From positions 1 to 64,000 of the forward strand of contig JABBOH010000001.1 of the NCBI GenBank assembly GCA_019351895.1: a stretch of 64,000 nt of DNA, given 5' to 3'. Positions 26,703 through 34,851 of the stretch are shown one piece after another. Numbering within the stretch: position 1 is the first letter of the stretch; each line of letters starts with the position of its first letter. Made by a program: the position numbers and the translations under genes. The notes under the pieces are model-generated. The model was given only the letters and a program-made list of their open reading frames with translations. It was not told the origin of the DNA and did no database searches. Source of the DNA: Pseudomonadota bacterium. GTDB lineage: Bacteria; Pseudomonadota; Alphaproteobacteria; Acetobacterales; Acetobacteraceae.

Positions 26703-27768
26703 GGCGCTCGCCCAGGAACGGCAGGCCGTCACGGAGATCGACACCCCGGTGCCGGTCATCGACCTCGATATCGTCGAGCGCAACCTCGTGCGGATGCAGG
26801 GCTACGCCGACCGCCACGGCCTGGCACTCCGCCCGCATATCAAGACCCACAAGCTGCCGCGCCTCGCCCTGAGGCAGGTCGAGCTCGGCGCCGTCGGCAT
26901 CACCTGCCAGAAGCTCGGCGAGGCCGAGGTCATGGCCGATGCGGGCCTCGACGACATCCTCATCTCCTATCCGCTGATCGGGCGCGAGAAGGCGCGGCGG
27001 CTGGCCGCCCTCGCCCGCCGGATCACGATGCGCGCCGCCATCGACAATCCGCTGGCGCTGGAAACGGTGGCGCTGGCGGGACGGGAGGCCGGCCGGCCGA
27101 TCGGCGTGCTGGTCGAGTTCGACAGCGGCATGCACCGCACGGGCGTGACCTCGGTCGAGGCGGCGCTGGCGCTCATCGCCCAGGTGAAGGCTGCCGACGG
27201 GCTGGGCTTCGATGGGCTGATGACTTACCCAAGCAGTGCGGCGACCACCGACTTCGTGCGGGCGGTGCGGGATGCCGGCATCGATCTGCCGATCGTCTCG
27301 GGCGGCGGCACGCCCGGGGCCGCGCATGCGCACGAGATCGCCGGCGTCACCGAGATGCGCGTCGGCACCTACATCTACAACGACCGCACGCTGGTGGAGG
27401 TCGGCGCCGCGACCCTCGACGATTGCGCGCTGCATGTGCATGCGACCGTCGTCAGCCGCCCGACCGAGGACCGCGCGATCCTCGATTGCGGCTCCAAAAC
27501 GCTGTCGAGCGACCTCATTCCACGCGGCGTCTCGGCAGGCTACGGGCTGCTGCTCGACTATCCGGACGCGCTCATCGACCGGCTCAGCGAGGAGCATGGG
27601 ATGGTCGATCTCAGTCGCAGCGCGAAGAAGCCCGCCTTGGGCGAGCGGCTGCGCGTTCTCCCGAACCACGTCTGCGTCGTGACCAACCTGCACGACGAGG
27701 TCGTGGCGAGCCGGGGCGGCATGGTCGAGGGCATATGGCCGGTGGTGGCGCGGGGGCTCACACGATGA
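26695..27768 (+). CDS. D-threonine aldolase / D-serine dehydratase-like PLP enzyme (DSD1 family)
   Basis: 357 residues, fold type III (alanine-racemase-like) PLP enzyme. Lys50 in RPHIKTHK is the Schiff-base lysine. VLVEFDSGMHRTGV and VSGGGTPGA (phosphate-binding) follow in family order. The C-terminal metal site appears as PNHVCVVTNLHD, with H325 and C327. Family members cleave D-threonine or D-3-hydroxyaspartate, or deaminate D-serine; the sequence alone does not choose. The 8-bp overlap with RidA and 4-bp overlap (ATGA) with the next gene place it in the middle of the operon. Confidence 0.88.
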   Translation: MSEALAQERQAVTEIDTPVPVIDLDIVERNLVRMQGYADRHGLALRPHIKTHKLPRLALRQVELGAVGITCQKLGEAEVMADAGLDDILISYPLIGREKARRLAALARRITMRAAIDNPLALETVALAGREAGRPIGVLVEFDSGMHRTGVTSVEAALALIAQVKAADGLGFDGLMTYPSSAATTDFVRAVRDAGIDLPIVSGGGTPGAAHAHEIAGVTEMRVGTYIYNDRTLVEVGAATLDDCALHVHATVVSRPTEDRAILDCGSKTLSSDLIPRGVSAGYGLLLDYPDALIDRLSEEHGMVDLSRSAKKPALGERLRVLPNHVCVVTNLHDEVVASRGGMVEGIWPVVARGLTR

Positions 27769-28088
27769 CGGAGGCCGCGGACAAGGATGTGCCAAGGGCC
27801 ATGCACGACATGGGCGGCGTGTCCCGCTACATGTGCGAGCCGATCGACAAGGAGCCGCATGAGCTGACGGATTTCGACCGGGAGGTGGATGCCATCCGCC
27901 AGATCCTCGGGATGAAGGGCGTCATGTCGGTCGATGAGCTGCGGCGGGGGATCGAGGCGCTGCCGGAGGCCGACTATCTCCGCCTCTCTTATTATGAGCG
28001 CTGGCTTCAGGCCATCACGGCGACCCTGCTGCGGAAAGGCGTCATCGCCGAGGCCGAGCTGCAGGCCGTTTTGGGCGCGGCACCATGA
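27765..28088 (+). CDS. Nitrile hydratase beta subunit, N-terminal half, as a separate protein (thiocyanate-hydrolase beta-like)
   Basis: 107 residues that match only the first half of nitrile hydratase beta. MHDMGG near residue 13 is the usual beta start. RRGIEALPEADYLRLSYYER, followed by WLQAITATLL and KGVI, matches the helical YYEHWL...LL..KG segment. The protein stops where the beta N-domain ends, and the C-domain is the next gene. In thiocyanate hydrolase (ScnB/ScnA/ScnC) and toyocamycin nitrile hydratase the beta chain is split in this way. A nitrile hydratase activator (cobalt chaperone) also resembles beta-N, so that is the alternative reading. It is coupled to both neighbours by ATGA. 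Confidence 0.86.
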   Translation: MTEAADKDVPRAMHDMGGVSRYMCEPIDKEPHELTDFDREVDAIRQILGMKGVMSVDELRRGIEALPEADYLRLSYYERWLQAITATLLRKGVIAEAELQAVLGAAP

Positions 28089-28366
28089 TCGCGCCGGGCA
28101 CCCGGGTGCGGGTCCGAGACGACTGGCCGGAGACGCGCGGCCCCTGCCACATCCGCACGCCGCATTACCTGCGCGGCGAGACCGGCACGGTCACCCGTCA
28201 TCTCGGCGACTTCCCGAACCCCGAGGATCTCGCCTTCGACCGCCCGGCCCCCCGGCTGCCGCTCTATCATGTGCAGTTCGACATCCGGCGCCTTTGGGCA
28301 GACGGCACGCCCGGCGCCGATCTGCTCGTCGAAGTCTTCGAGCCTTGGCTGGAGGTGACATCATGA
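28085..28366 (+). CDS. Nitrile hydratase beta subunit, C-terminal half (SH3-like), as a separate protein
   Basis: 93 residues corresponding to the C-terminal SH3-like domain of nitrile hydratase beta. GTRVRVRDDWP, then RTPHYLRGETGTVTRHLGDF, then LPLYHVQFDIRRLWAD and VEVFEPWLEV follow the canonical order RVR...R.P.Y.RG..G.V...G.F...PLY.V.F...LW. The Arg in YLRG and nearby positions correspond to the beta-Arg residues that hold the oxidised Cys of the alpha claw. It starts in an ATGA overlap with the N-half and ends in an ATGA overlap with alpha. The order beta-N, beta-C, alpha is the same as scnB-scnA-scnC. Confidence 0.88.
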   Translation: MIAPGTRVRVRDDWPETRGPCHIRTPHYLRGETGTVTRHLGDFPNPEDLAFDRPAPRLPLYHVQFDIRRLWADGTPGADLLVEVFEPWLEVTS

Positions 28367-28944
28367 CGCTTCTGGAAACCGACAGCGGCCGGCTGCTCGC
28401 GGCGCTGCGCGGCCTGCTGGCCGAGAAGGGGATCACCGATCGGGCAGAGATCGCCGAGCGCATCGCCGTCACCGATGCGGCAACACCGGAGCGCGGCGCC
28501 GCGATGGTGGCTAAGGCCTGGGTCGATCCCGGCTTCCGCGCCCTGATGCTGGCCGATGGCGCTCAGGCGGCGGAAAGCCTCGGGATTCCCATGCGCGGGA
28601 TGCCGCCGCTCGGCGTGCTCGAGAACACGCCCGACCTCCATCACCTCGTCGTCTGCACGCTCTGCAGCTGCTACCCGCGCGCCGTGCTGGGTTATCCGCC
28701 CTTCTGGTTCAAGTCGACGAGCTACCGCGCCCGCGCAGTGCGGGACCCCGAAGGCGTTCTGGCGGAATGGGGCACCGTGCTGCCCGCAAGCGCGACGATC
28801 CGTGTCGTCGACAGTACCGCCGACTACCGCTGGATGGTGCTGCCCATGCGGCCGGAGGGGACGGACGGCTGGTCGGAGGAACGCCTGGCCGCCTTGGTGC
28901 GCGAAGGCGACATGATCGGCGTGACGGTACCGCAACTGGCTTAG
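28363..28944 (+). CDS. Nitrile hydratase alpha / thiocyanate hydrolase gamma-like catalytic subunit (cobalt type)
   Basis: 193 residues. VVCTLCSCYP (Cys98, Cys101, Cys103) is the metal claw; Thr in VCTLCSC marks the cobalt type, against VCSLCSC in iron enzymes. In the family two of these Cys are oxidised to sulfenate and sulfinate. GYPPFWFKSTSYRARAV, EWGTVLPA and VLPMRPEGTDGWSEERLA follow the alpha pattern. It would hydrate a nitrile to an amide, or hydrolyse thiocyanate or a related small nitrile. It ends tail to tail with the LacI gene, overlapping in TTAG. No separate metallochaperone gene was seen. Confidence 0.92.
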   Translation: MTLLETDSGRLLAALRGLLAEKGITDRAEIAERIAVTDAATPERGAAMVAKAWVDPGFRALMLADGAQAAESLGIPMRGMPPLGVLENTPDLHHLVVCTLCSCYPRAVLGYPPFWFKSTSYRARAVRDPEGVLAEWGTVLPASATIRVVDSTADYRWMVLPMRPEGTDGWSEERLAALVREGDMIGVTVPQLA

Positions 28945-29981
28945 GTACTCTCGCCCACGCGAAGCGTGAAGCCGACATCGACGCTGGCCGCGCCACTCTC
29001 CCGGCCCTGCATGCGGGCGATCAGCTTGTTCGCCGCGATCTGGCCGATCTGCTGCCGGGGGGAGACGATCGTCGTCAGCGACGGCTGCACCAGCTCGCCG
29101 ATGCCGAACCCATTGAACCCCGCGATCGCGACGCGCTTCGGGACGGCGATCCCTTCCCGCTGCGCGCGCAGGATGGCGCCCACCGCCAAGTCGTCGTTGG
29201 CGAAGAAGATCGCGTCGAGGTCGGGCGACGCGTCGAGCGCGCGCATGAAGGCGTCGCCGCCGAGCTGCGGGCTGGACTTGCTCTCATGCGTGAAGGGCGG
29301 CCGCCGGCGTAGGCCATGGCGGGCGAGGCTCCGCTCCAGCCCCTTGTAGCGGTGCAGAGCCCGGTAGTCGGCCTTCAACCGGCCGCCGATGAAGCCGATC
29401 TCGCGGTAACCGCGCGAGACGAGATGTTCGCCCATGGCGTCGCCGGCCTTGTAGTGCGAGAGGCCGACATTCATGTCGATGGCACGGGTGCCGTGTTCCA
29501 TGATCTCGACCACCGGCCGCCGCCACGCCTGCAGCATCGCCCGCGTACGGTCGGTGTGGCGCAGCCCTGCGATGATCACTCCCGCCGGGGACCAGCCGAG
29601 CAGGGTCGCGGCCAGATCCTGTTCCCGCTGCAGATCGTACTGCGTATTGCCGAGGAGAAGTTGATAGCCCGCGACCTCCAGCACCTCCTGCACGCCCTGG
29701 ATGACCTCGATGAAGACCGCGTTCGAGAGCGACGGGACGATAACAGGCACCACGCGGCTTTCGGCCGAGGCGAGCGCGCCCGCGACACGGTTCGGGAGAT
29801 AGCCCAGCTCCTCGACCGCGCGTCCGACCTTCTCGCGCAAGGCCTCCGACACCGCGTCCGGCGTGTTGATGACGCGGGAGACGGTGATCGGCGAGACGCC
29901 CGCGCGTTCCGCGACGTGCTTCAATGTGACCGTGGCTGGTCGGGCGATCCTGCGACCGGGTCTGTTGATGGTCTCGCTCAT
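28941..29981 (-). CDS. LacI-family transcriptional regulator
   Basis: About 346 residues. The N-terminal helix-turn-helix and hinge read TLKHVAERAGVSPITVSRVI and VGRAVEELGYLPNRVA (about residues 18-65). A periplasmic-binding-protein-like effector domain follows, with VVPVIVPSLSNAVFIEVIQG and IAIAGFNGFGIGELVQPSLTTI-like blocks (GntR/GalR branch). The ATG at 29981 has a poor ribosome site; a TTG at 30008 with GGAG is the alternative. It diverges from the acid-sugar ABC operon. A near-palindromic site at 30030-30045 lies over that operon's -10 box, so it most likely represses the operon until an acid-sugar effector binds. Confidence 0.92.
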   Translation of the reverse strand: MSETINRPGRRIARPATVTLKHVAERAGVSPITVSRVINTPDAVSEALREKVGRAVEELGYLPNRVAGALASAESRVVPVIVPSLSNAVFIEVIQGVQEVLEVAGYQLLLGNTQYDLQREQDLAATLLGWSPAGVIIAGLRHTDRTRAMLQAWRRPVVEIMEHGTRAIDMNVGLSHYKAGDAMGEHLVSRGYREIGFIGGRLKADYRALHRYKGLERSLARHGLRRRPPFTHESKSSPQLGGDAFMRALDASPDLDAIFFANDDLAVGAILRAQREGIAVPKRVAIAGFNGFGIGELVQPSLTTIVSPRQQIGQIAANKLIARMQGRESGAASVDVGFTLRVGEST

Positions 29982-30025
29982 GGATCGAGATCTAGCGCGT
30001 CGCAACAATCTCCGCCATGTGAAGA

Positions 30026-30045
30026 TATAATGGTTGCGCTACCAT
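30026..30045 (+). promoter_or_regulatory. TATAAT box overlapped by a LacI-type operator
   Basis: TATAAT at 30026-30031 is a consensus -10 on the plus strand; no clear -35 is visible at 17 bp. Overlapping it, ATGGTTGCGCTACCAT (30030-30045) is a 16-bp palindrome with central GCGC and one mismatched pair, the usual form of LacI-family operators. A bound repressor here would block transcription of the ABC operon. The transcription start would fall near 30038, downstream of most of the leader. Confidence 0.72.
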
Positions 30046-30118
30046 GAATAGCGATGTAGAGAGGCGTCGGCGAGCGGTCACCCGGATCGGGATAGAAACC
30101 GTCGGCGGAGGAAGCGGA

Positions 30119-31669
30119 GTGGCGTCAGCAGCCCTTGATACCGCGCGTGGCCTCGATACCGGGGTTTATGAAGCGCGCGATCTCACCAAGCGATACGGCA
30201 ATGTGGCCGTGCTGCGCGGCGTCAGCCTGACCATGCGGCCCGGCCGCGTCCATACCATCATGGGCGAAAACGGCGCCGGAAAATCCACGGCCTTCAAGAT
30301 GCTGTCGGGCATCGTGAAGCCGACCAGCGGCTCTCTGTCGCTCGATGGCCACGCGCTCTCCCTCGCGTCTCCTGCTGCAGCGCACCATGCCGGTATCTAT
30401 CTCGTGCCGCAGGAGCCGGCGCTAATGCCGGAACTGACCGTGACGGAAACGATGTTCGTGGGCCAACTGCCGACGACCGGCATGTTCCCCCGCCGGGTCG
30501 ATTGGAAGGCCGCCCGCAGCCGCGCCGTACAGGCCCTGGCGACGCTCAAGCTCGACATCGATCCGGACCAGTTGGCGCGGCACCTCAGCATCGCTCAGCA
30601 GCAGCAGTTGGAATGCGCGAAGGCGCTGCTGCGCGGCTGCCGCGTCATTCTGTTCGACGAGCCGACATCGCCTCTCACCACGCACGAGGTCGAGCGCCTT
30701 TTCACCACGATGCGGCGGCTGCGCGGCGAGGGCTACACGCTCGGCTTCATCAGCCACCGGATGGATGAGGTGCTCGATATCTCCGACGACATCAGCGTGC
30801 TGCGTGACGGCGCGCTGGTCGATAGCGTCGAGCGGGAGGCCTTCGATCGCGTTCGCCTGCTGTCAAAGATGGTTGGACGCGAGATGCGGGTCGTGCCACG
30901 GCGCCAGATCAGCCACGCGACGACAACGCCGATCCTGCGGGTCACCGGTCTCGCGCATGAGCCGCGCTTCCGGGATGTGAGCTTCACGCTGCACAAGGGC
31001 GAAATCCTCGGCTTTGCGGGGCTCGTCGGCGCGGGGCGCACCGAAATCGCCGAGACCATCTTCGGGCTGCGGCGGCGCGATGCTGGCACGGTCGAACTTG
31101 CGGGCGAGGATATATCCGCCGCCAGCAGCCATGACATCATCCGCAAAGGTCTCGTGTATGCCCCGGAGGATCGCGCCCGCCACGGTGCGGTGCTGCCCAT
31201 GACGATCACCGAGAACCTGACCTCGGGCCTGCTCGAGCGTGTGAAGACGCGCATGGGCCTGCTCAGCCAGTCGGACGAGGACCGCATCGGCGCCGAGACC
31301 GTGGCGCGCTACCGCGTGCGTTGCGCGGGCACCGACCAGAAGATGCGGCAGCTTTCCGGCGGCAATCAACAGAAGGTCGTCTTCGGCAAGTGGATGGGCA
31401 TCGGACCGGAGGTCGCGATCCTCGACGAGCCGACCCGCGGCGTCGATGTCGGCGCCAAGGACGAAATCTACGAACTTATCGACGGCCTCGCCCACGAGGG
31501 CATGGGTATCATCGCCATCTCCTCCGAGCTCGAAGAGCTGGTACGACTTTGCGACCGCATCCTCTCAGTCTATGAGGGGCGGATCGTGGCTGAACTCACG
31601 GGCGATGACATAACACCGGAGCGCGTCTCCTCCTCCTACCTCACCAGTGCGGAGGTATCCGGCCGATGA
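30119..31669 (+). CDS. Ribose/rhamnose-type ABC transporter ATPase (two ABC domains)
   Basis: 516 residues from the GTG at 30119, which has GGAGG at seven bases. The upstream ATG at 30044 lies inside the operator and is unlikely. The first ABC domain has GENGAGKST and the signature region LSIAQQQQLECAKAL, with FDEPTSPL as Walker B. The second has the degenerate Walker A GLVGAGRTE and intact LSGGNQQKVVFGKWM, with LDEPTRGVDVGAK, as in RbsA/RhaT/LsrA (CUT2 family). It powers import of an acid sugar with the two permeases and binding protein that follow. It overlaps the first permease by ATGA. Confidence 0.93.
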   Translation: MASAALDTARGLDTGVYEARDLTKRYGNVAVLRGVSLTMRPGRVHTIMGENGAGKSTAFKMLSGIVKPTSGSLSLDGHALSLASPAAAHHAGIYLVPQEPALMPELTVTETMFVGQLPTTGMFPRRVDWKAARSRAVQALATLKLDIDPDQLARHLSIAQQQQLECAKALLRGCRVILFDEPTSPLTTHEVERLFTTMRRLRGEGYTLGFISHRMDEVLDISDDISVLRDGALVDSVEREAFDRVRLLSKMVGREMRVVPRRQISHATTTPILRVTGLAHEPRFRDVSFTLHKGEILGFAGLVGAGRTEIAETIFGLRRRDAGTVELAGEDISAASSHDIIRKGLVYAPEDRARHGAVLPMTITENLTSGLLERVKTRMGLLSQSDEDRIGAETVARYRVRCAGTDQKMRQLSGGNQQKVVFGKWMGIGPEVAILDEPTRGVDVGAKDEIYELIDGLAHEGMGIIAISSELEELVRLCDRILSVYEGRIVAELTGDDITPERVSSSYLTSAEVSGR

Positions 31670-32697
31670 AGGCGAGCATGACCGAGACCTCCGGTTTCAA
31701 GACAGTGGCGCCCTCGGTCAAGGACAGCCGGGCCACACGCAGGGCGCGGCGGGAGACGCGCGAGATCACGCTGATCGTCGCCGCCGTCGTCGTGCTGCTG
31801 GCCGTGGGCGCCATCAACCACCGCTTCGTCTCGTTCGAGAACATCCGCTTCATGGTGTTGAACTCGGTCGTGCTGTCGCTTGTGGCGCTCGGGCAGACAT
31901 GGGTGATCGCGACCAAGGGCATCGATCTGTCGGTCGCGCCCATCATGGGCCTTACGGCCGTGGTGACGGGTCTGCTCGCGCAGGGCAGCGGCCTGCCGCT
32001 GATCGGGGCATTCGGCATCGCCCTCGTGATCGGTCTCGTGCTCGGCACGATCAACGGGCTGCTGGTGGCGCGGCTCACGATTCCGCCGATCATCGTGACG
32101 CTCGGCACCTACAGCATCTATAGCGGCCTCATCTTCATCTATTCGAACGGCACCCAGGTCGATCAGGTGCCGGCCGCGTACGCCGCCTTCGGCAATGGCC
32201 GCATCGCGCCGTGGCTCCCGATCCCGATCCCTGTCCTGACCCTCGCCATCGTGCTGTTCCTCTGCTGGTTCGCGCTCGGCTACACGCTGTTCGGGCGCGC
32301 CGTGCTCGCGATCGGCAACAACGCGGTCGCAGCCTACAACGCCGGCGTATCGGTGATCTCGACGCAGGTCCGCGTCTACATGATCTCCGGCGTGCTCGCG
32401 GCCCTCGCGGGCCTCGTCTTCGTCTGCTACACGGGTTCCGCGACGGTCACGACGGGTACCGGCGACCATGTCGAACTGCAGTCCATCGCCGTCGCGCTGA
32501 TCGGCGGCACCGCGATCGCCGGTGGACGCGGCAACATGATCGGCACCGTCCTCGGCGGCCTCTTCCTGAGCGTCATCCTCACAGCCCTGGTCTTCCTGCA
32601 TGTGCCACCGATCTGGTACTCCGCCGGCGAGGGCGCGATGATCCTCGTCACCGTTACGCTCGGCATGCGCCAGAGCCGAGCCGGGAAGGCCTCGTGA
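31666..32697 (+). CDS. CUT2 sugar ABC transporter permease (first of two)
   Basis: 343 residues, RbsC/AraH family, about 9-10 membrane segments after a 35-residue basic N-terminus. LGQTWVIATKGIDLSVAPIM is the conserved G.IDLSVG-type motif. GYTLFGRAVLAIGNNAVAAYNAGV and IGGTAIAGGRGNMIGTVLGG are the later family blocks. Two distinct permeases with one ATPase is the rhamnose (RhaPQ) or AI-2 (LsrCD) arrangement. Its stop shares a base with the next ATG. Confidence 0.93.
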   Translation: MKASMTETSGFKTVAPSVKDSRATRRARRETREITLIVAAVVVLLAVGAINHRFVSFENIRFMVLNSVVLSLVALGQTWVIATKGIDLSVAPIMGLTAVVTGLLAQGSGLPLIGAFGIALVIGLVLGTINGLLVARLTIPPIIVTLGTYSIYSGLIFIYSNGTQVDQVPAAYAAFGNGRIAPWLPIPIPVLTLAIVLFLCWFALGYTLFGRAVLAIGNNAVAAYNAGVSVISTQVRVYMISGVLAALAGLVFVCYTGSATVTTGTGDHVELQSIAVALIGGTAIAGGRGNMIGTVLGGLFLSVILTALVFLHVPPIWYSAGEGAMILVTVTLGMRQSRAGKAS

Positions 32698-33749
32698 TGA
32701 AAGAGGTCGAGAACACCGTCACCGCCCGGCGCACAGGCTCGCGCTTCCCGCTCGATGGGTGGGAGCGCTCGCTTCTCGCCCTGCTCGTCGTCGAGATCGC
32801 GGGTTTCTGCATCGGCATTCCCGGCTTCTATGACGGCATCGGCTCGCTGTTGGGCCTGACACAGAACTTCCTGCCCTTCGGCATCGTCGCCCTCGGCCTC
32901 AGTGTCGTCATTCTGACCGGCGGCATCGATCTCTCGGTGGGCTCCATGGCGGGACTCGGCGCGATCGTCATGGCCGAGTTCTGGCAGGGTCTGCATCTTT
33001 CGATCTGGCTCTCGGCGCTGCTCGGCGTCGGAACGGGCGCAGTGCTCGGCTGGATCAACGGCATGATCATTACGCGGCTCAACACGGAGCCGCTGATTGC
33101 GACCTTGGCGACGAGCTTCATCTACGGCAGCGTCGGCACCGCGCTCGCGGGCGAGAATCCGCCGGCCGGCTTCCCCGACAGCTTCAACGCGCTGGGCCAG
33201 GGCGAGGTCGGCGGCCTGATCCCGTACCAGCTGATCCTGTTCGTCGTGCTGGCAATCTTCTTCAGCCTGCTGATGTCACGCAGTGCCTATGGGCGGAAGG
33301 TGGTGATGATCGGCTACAACGGCGAGGCCGCGCGCTATTCCGGTATGCGCGTGCCCCGCGTGATCTGCAGCGCTTATGTCATCAGCGGCACCATGGCGGC
33401 GCTCGCCGGCATCGTTCTCGCCTCCTACTACAGCGCCGTGCGCCCGGACATGGGCGACATCCTGCTGCTCACCACGATCACCATGGTCGTGCTCGGCGGC
33501 GTCAGCATCTTCGGCGGCGAGGGCCGCATCGCGGGTGTCGTCATGGCCGTGCTGCTGCTCGGCGTTCTCCGCCAGGGCATGCTCATCGCGGGCTTCTCGG
33601 ACATGGTGACGACCATGGTGACCGGCGCGATCCTGCTGACTGCCATCGCCATCCGCAATCTCGTGTCCGGTCGGGGCACCGGCTTTGCGCTGCTATTCCT
33701 TCGCCTCCGCAGGCTTGGCGGCGGCAAGGTGCCCGAGGCCGCCGAATAA
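32697..33749 (+). CDS. CUT2 sugar ABC transporter permease (second of two)
   Basis: 350 residues, same family as the preceding gene but clearly divergent. LGLSVVILTGGIDLSVGSMAG carries the perfect IDLSVG motif. RSAYGRKVVMIGYNGEAARYSG and VLGGVSIFGGEGRIAGVVM match the later conserved blocks. The start overlaps the upstream stop in TGATG. It presumably forms a heterodimer with the first permease. The binding protein begins 51 bp downstream. Confidence 0.93.
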   Translation: MKEVENTVTARRTGSRFPLDGWERSLLALLVVEIAGFCIGIPGFYDGIGSLLGLTQNFLPFGIVALGLSVVILTGGIDLSVGSMAGLGAIVMAEFWQGLHLSIWLSALLGVGTGAVLGWINGMIITRLNTEPLIATLATSFIYGSVGTALAGENPPAGFPDSFNALGQGEVGGLIPYQLILFVVLAIFFSLLMSRSAYGRKVVMIGYNGEAARYSGMRVPRVICSAYVISGTMAALAGIVLASYYSAVRPDMGDILLLTTITMVVLGGVSIFGGEGRIAGVVMAVLLLGVLRQGMLIAGFSDMVTTMVTGAILLTAIAIRNLVSGRGTGFALLFLRLRRLGGGKVPEAAE

Positions 33750-33800
33750 AACAGCGGCCGGACGACCTCACGCTTCAAAGATAAGATCTAAGGGAAAACC

Positions 33801-34793
33801 ATGAGAAATCCTAAGAAGGCCGCCCTGCTGGTTGCCGCAATGCTCGGCTTCTCCGTCGGCGCCCACGCCGCGAACATCGACACGTCGAAGCGCATCCACG
33901 TCGCGATGGTGCCGAAGCTGATCGGGCTCTCGGTCTTCAAGGCGAACGAGAAGGGCGCAATCGAGGCCGCGAAGAAGCTCAACATCAACTTCCTCTACAC
34001 CGGGCCCGTCACCGCCTCGGCGCAGGGTCAGGTCGACGTCTTCAACAGCCTGATCGCCCGCCGCTTCAACGTGATCACGACCACCTCCAACAACCCGACC
34101 GAACTCGCCCCCGCATTGCGGCGCGCGATGAAGATGGGCATCAAGGTCGTCTCCTACGACAGCGACGTGGCACCCGACGCGCGCGACTTCTTCATCCAGA
34201 ACACCGCCTATCCGGAATTCGGCAAGGCGCTGGTCGAGAGCGTGGCCAAGTACATCAAGCCCGACGCGAAGATCGCGATCCTGTCCTCGACGCCCGACGC
34301 CACCATTCAGAACGCCTGGATCGGCGCGCTGAAGACCTACATGGCCGCTCACTACCCGAAGATGACCATCGTCACGACGCAGTATGGGCAGTCCAGCCCG
34401 TCCCAGTCGCTGACGGCAGGGCTGAACATTCTGCAGGCGAACCCGGATGTCACCGGCATCATCGCGCCCGACGGCGCGGCTGAAGTCGGTGCCGCCGCGG
34501 CCGTCCAGAAGCTTGGCCTGACCGGCAAGGTCATCGTCGGCGGCTGCTCGGACCCGGATTCGATCCGCCAGTACGTCAAGGCGGGCGTCATCAAGGAGAG
34601 CCCGCTCTGGGACGAGGTCAAGGAAGGCGAGCTTGTGATGTATGTCGCCCGGCTCGCCTATAACAACGCGATCCACAAGAACAGCACCTTCACCGCCGGC
34701 GACCTTGGCACCTTCACCGCCAAAGACGGCGTGATCATCTTCAGCAAGCCGTTGATCTTCAACGCTCAGAACATCGACCAGTATCATTTCTGA
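33801..34793 (+). CDS. Acid-sugar ABC transporter substrate-binding protein (RhaS/LsrB-like)
   Basis: 330 residues with a Sec signal peptide (about 1-23, cleaved after AHA). Periplasmic binding protein type 1 fold: HVAMVPKLIGLSVFKANEKGA, YTGPVTASAQGQVDVFNSLI, SYDSDVAPDARDFFIQN and VTGIIAPDGAAEVGAAAAV give the RhaS/LsrB order. It delivers the substrate to the two CUT2 permeases. A 9-bp stem-loop follows the gene and may protect this part of the transcript, as binding proteins are needed in excess. Confidence 0.93.
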   Translation: MRNPKKAALLVAAMLGFSVGAHAANIDTSKRIHVAMVPKLIGLSVFKANEKGAIEAAKKLNINFLYTGPVTASAQGQVDVFNSLIARRFNVITTTSNNPTELAPALRRAMKMGIKVVSYDSDVAPDARDFFIQNTAYPEFGKALVESVAKYIKPDAKIAILSSTPDATIQNAWIGALKTYMAAHYPKMTIVTTQYGQSSPSQSLTAGLNILQANPDVTGIIAPDGAAEVGAAAAVQKLGLTGKVIVGGCSDPDSIRQYVKAGVIKESPLWDEVKEGELVMYVARLAYNNAIHKNSTFTAGDLGTFTAKDGVIIFSKPLIFNAQNIDQYHF

Positions 34794-34808
34794 GCGCCAT
34801 CCACACCT

Positions 34809-34828
34809 CCGTCCCGCTTGCGGGACGG
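34809..34828 (+). other. Intercistronic stem-loop after the binding-protein gene
   Basis: Perfect 9-bp inverted repeat, CCGTCCCGC (34809-34817) and GCGGGACGG (34820-34828), with no T-run after it. It is not a classical terminator; more likely a transcript-stabilising or attenuating hairpin between the transporter and catabolic genes. Confidence 0.75.
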
Positions 34829-34851
34829 AGACTTACCCAGAAGGATTGAGC

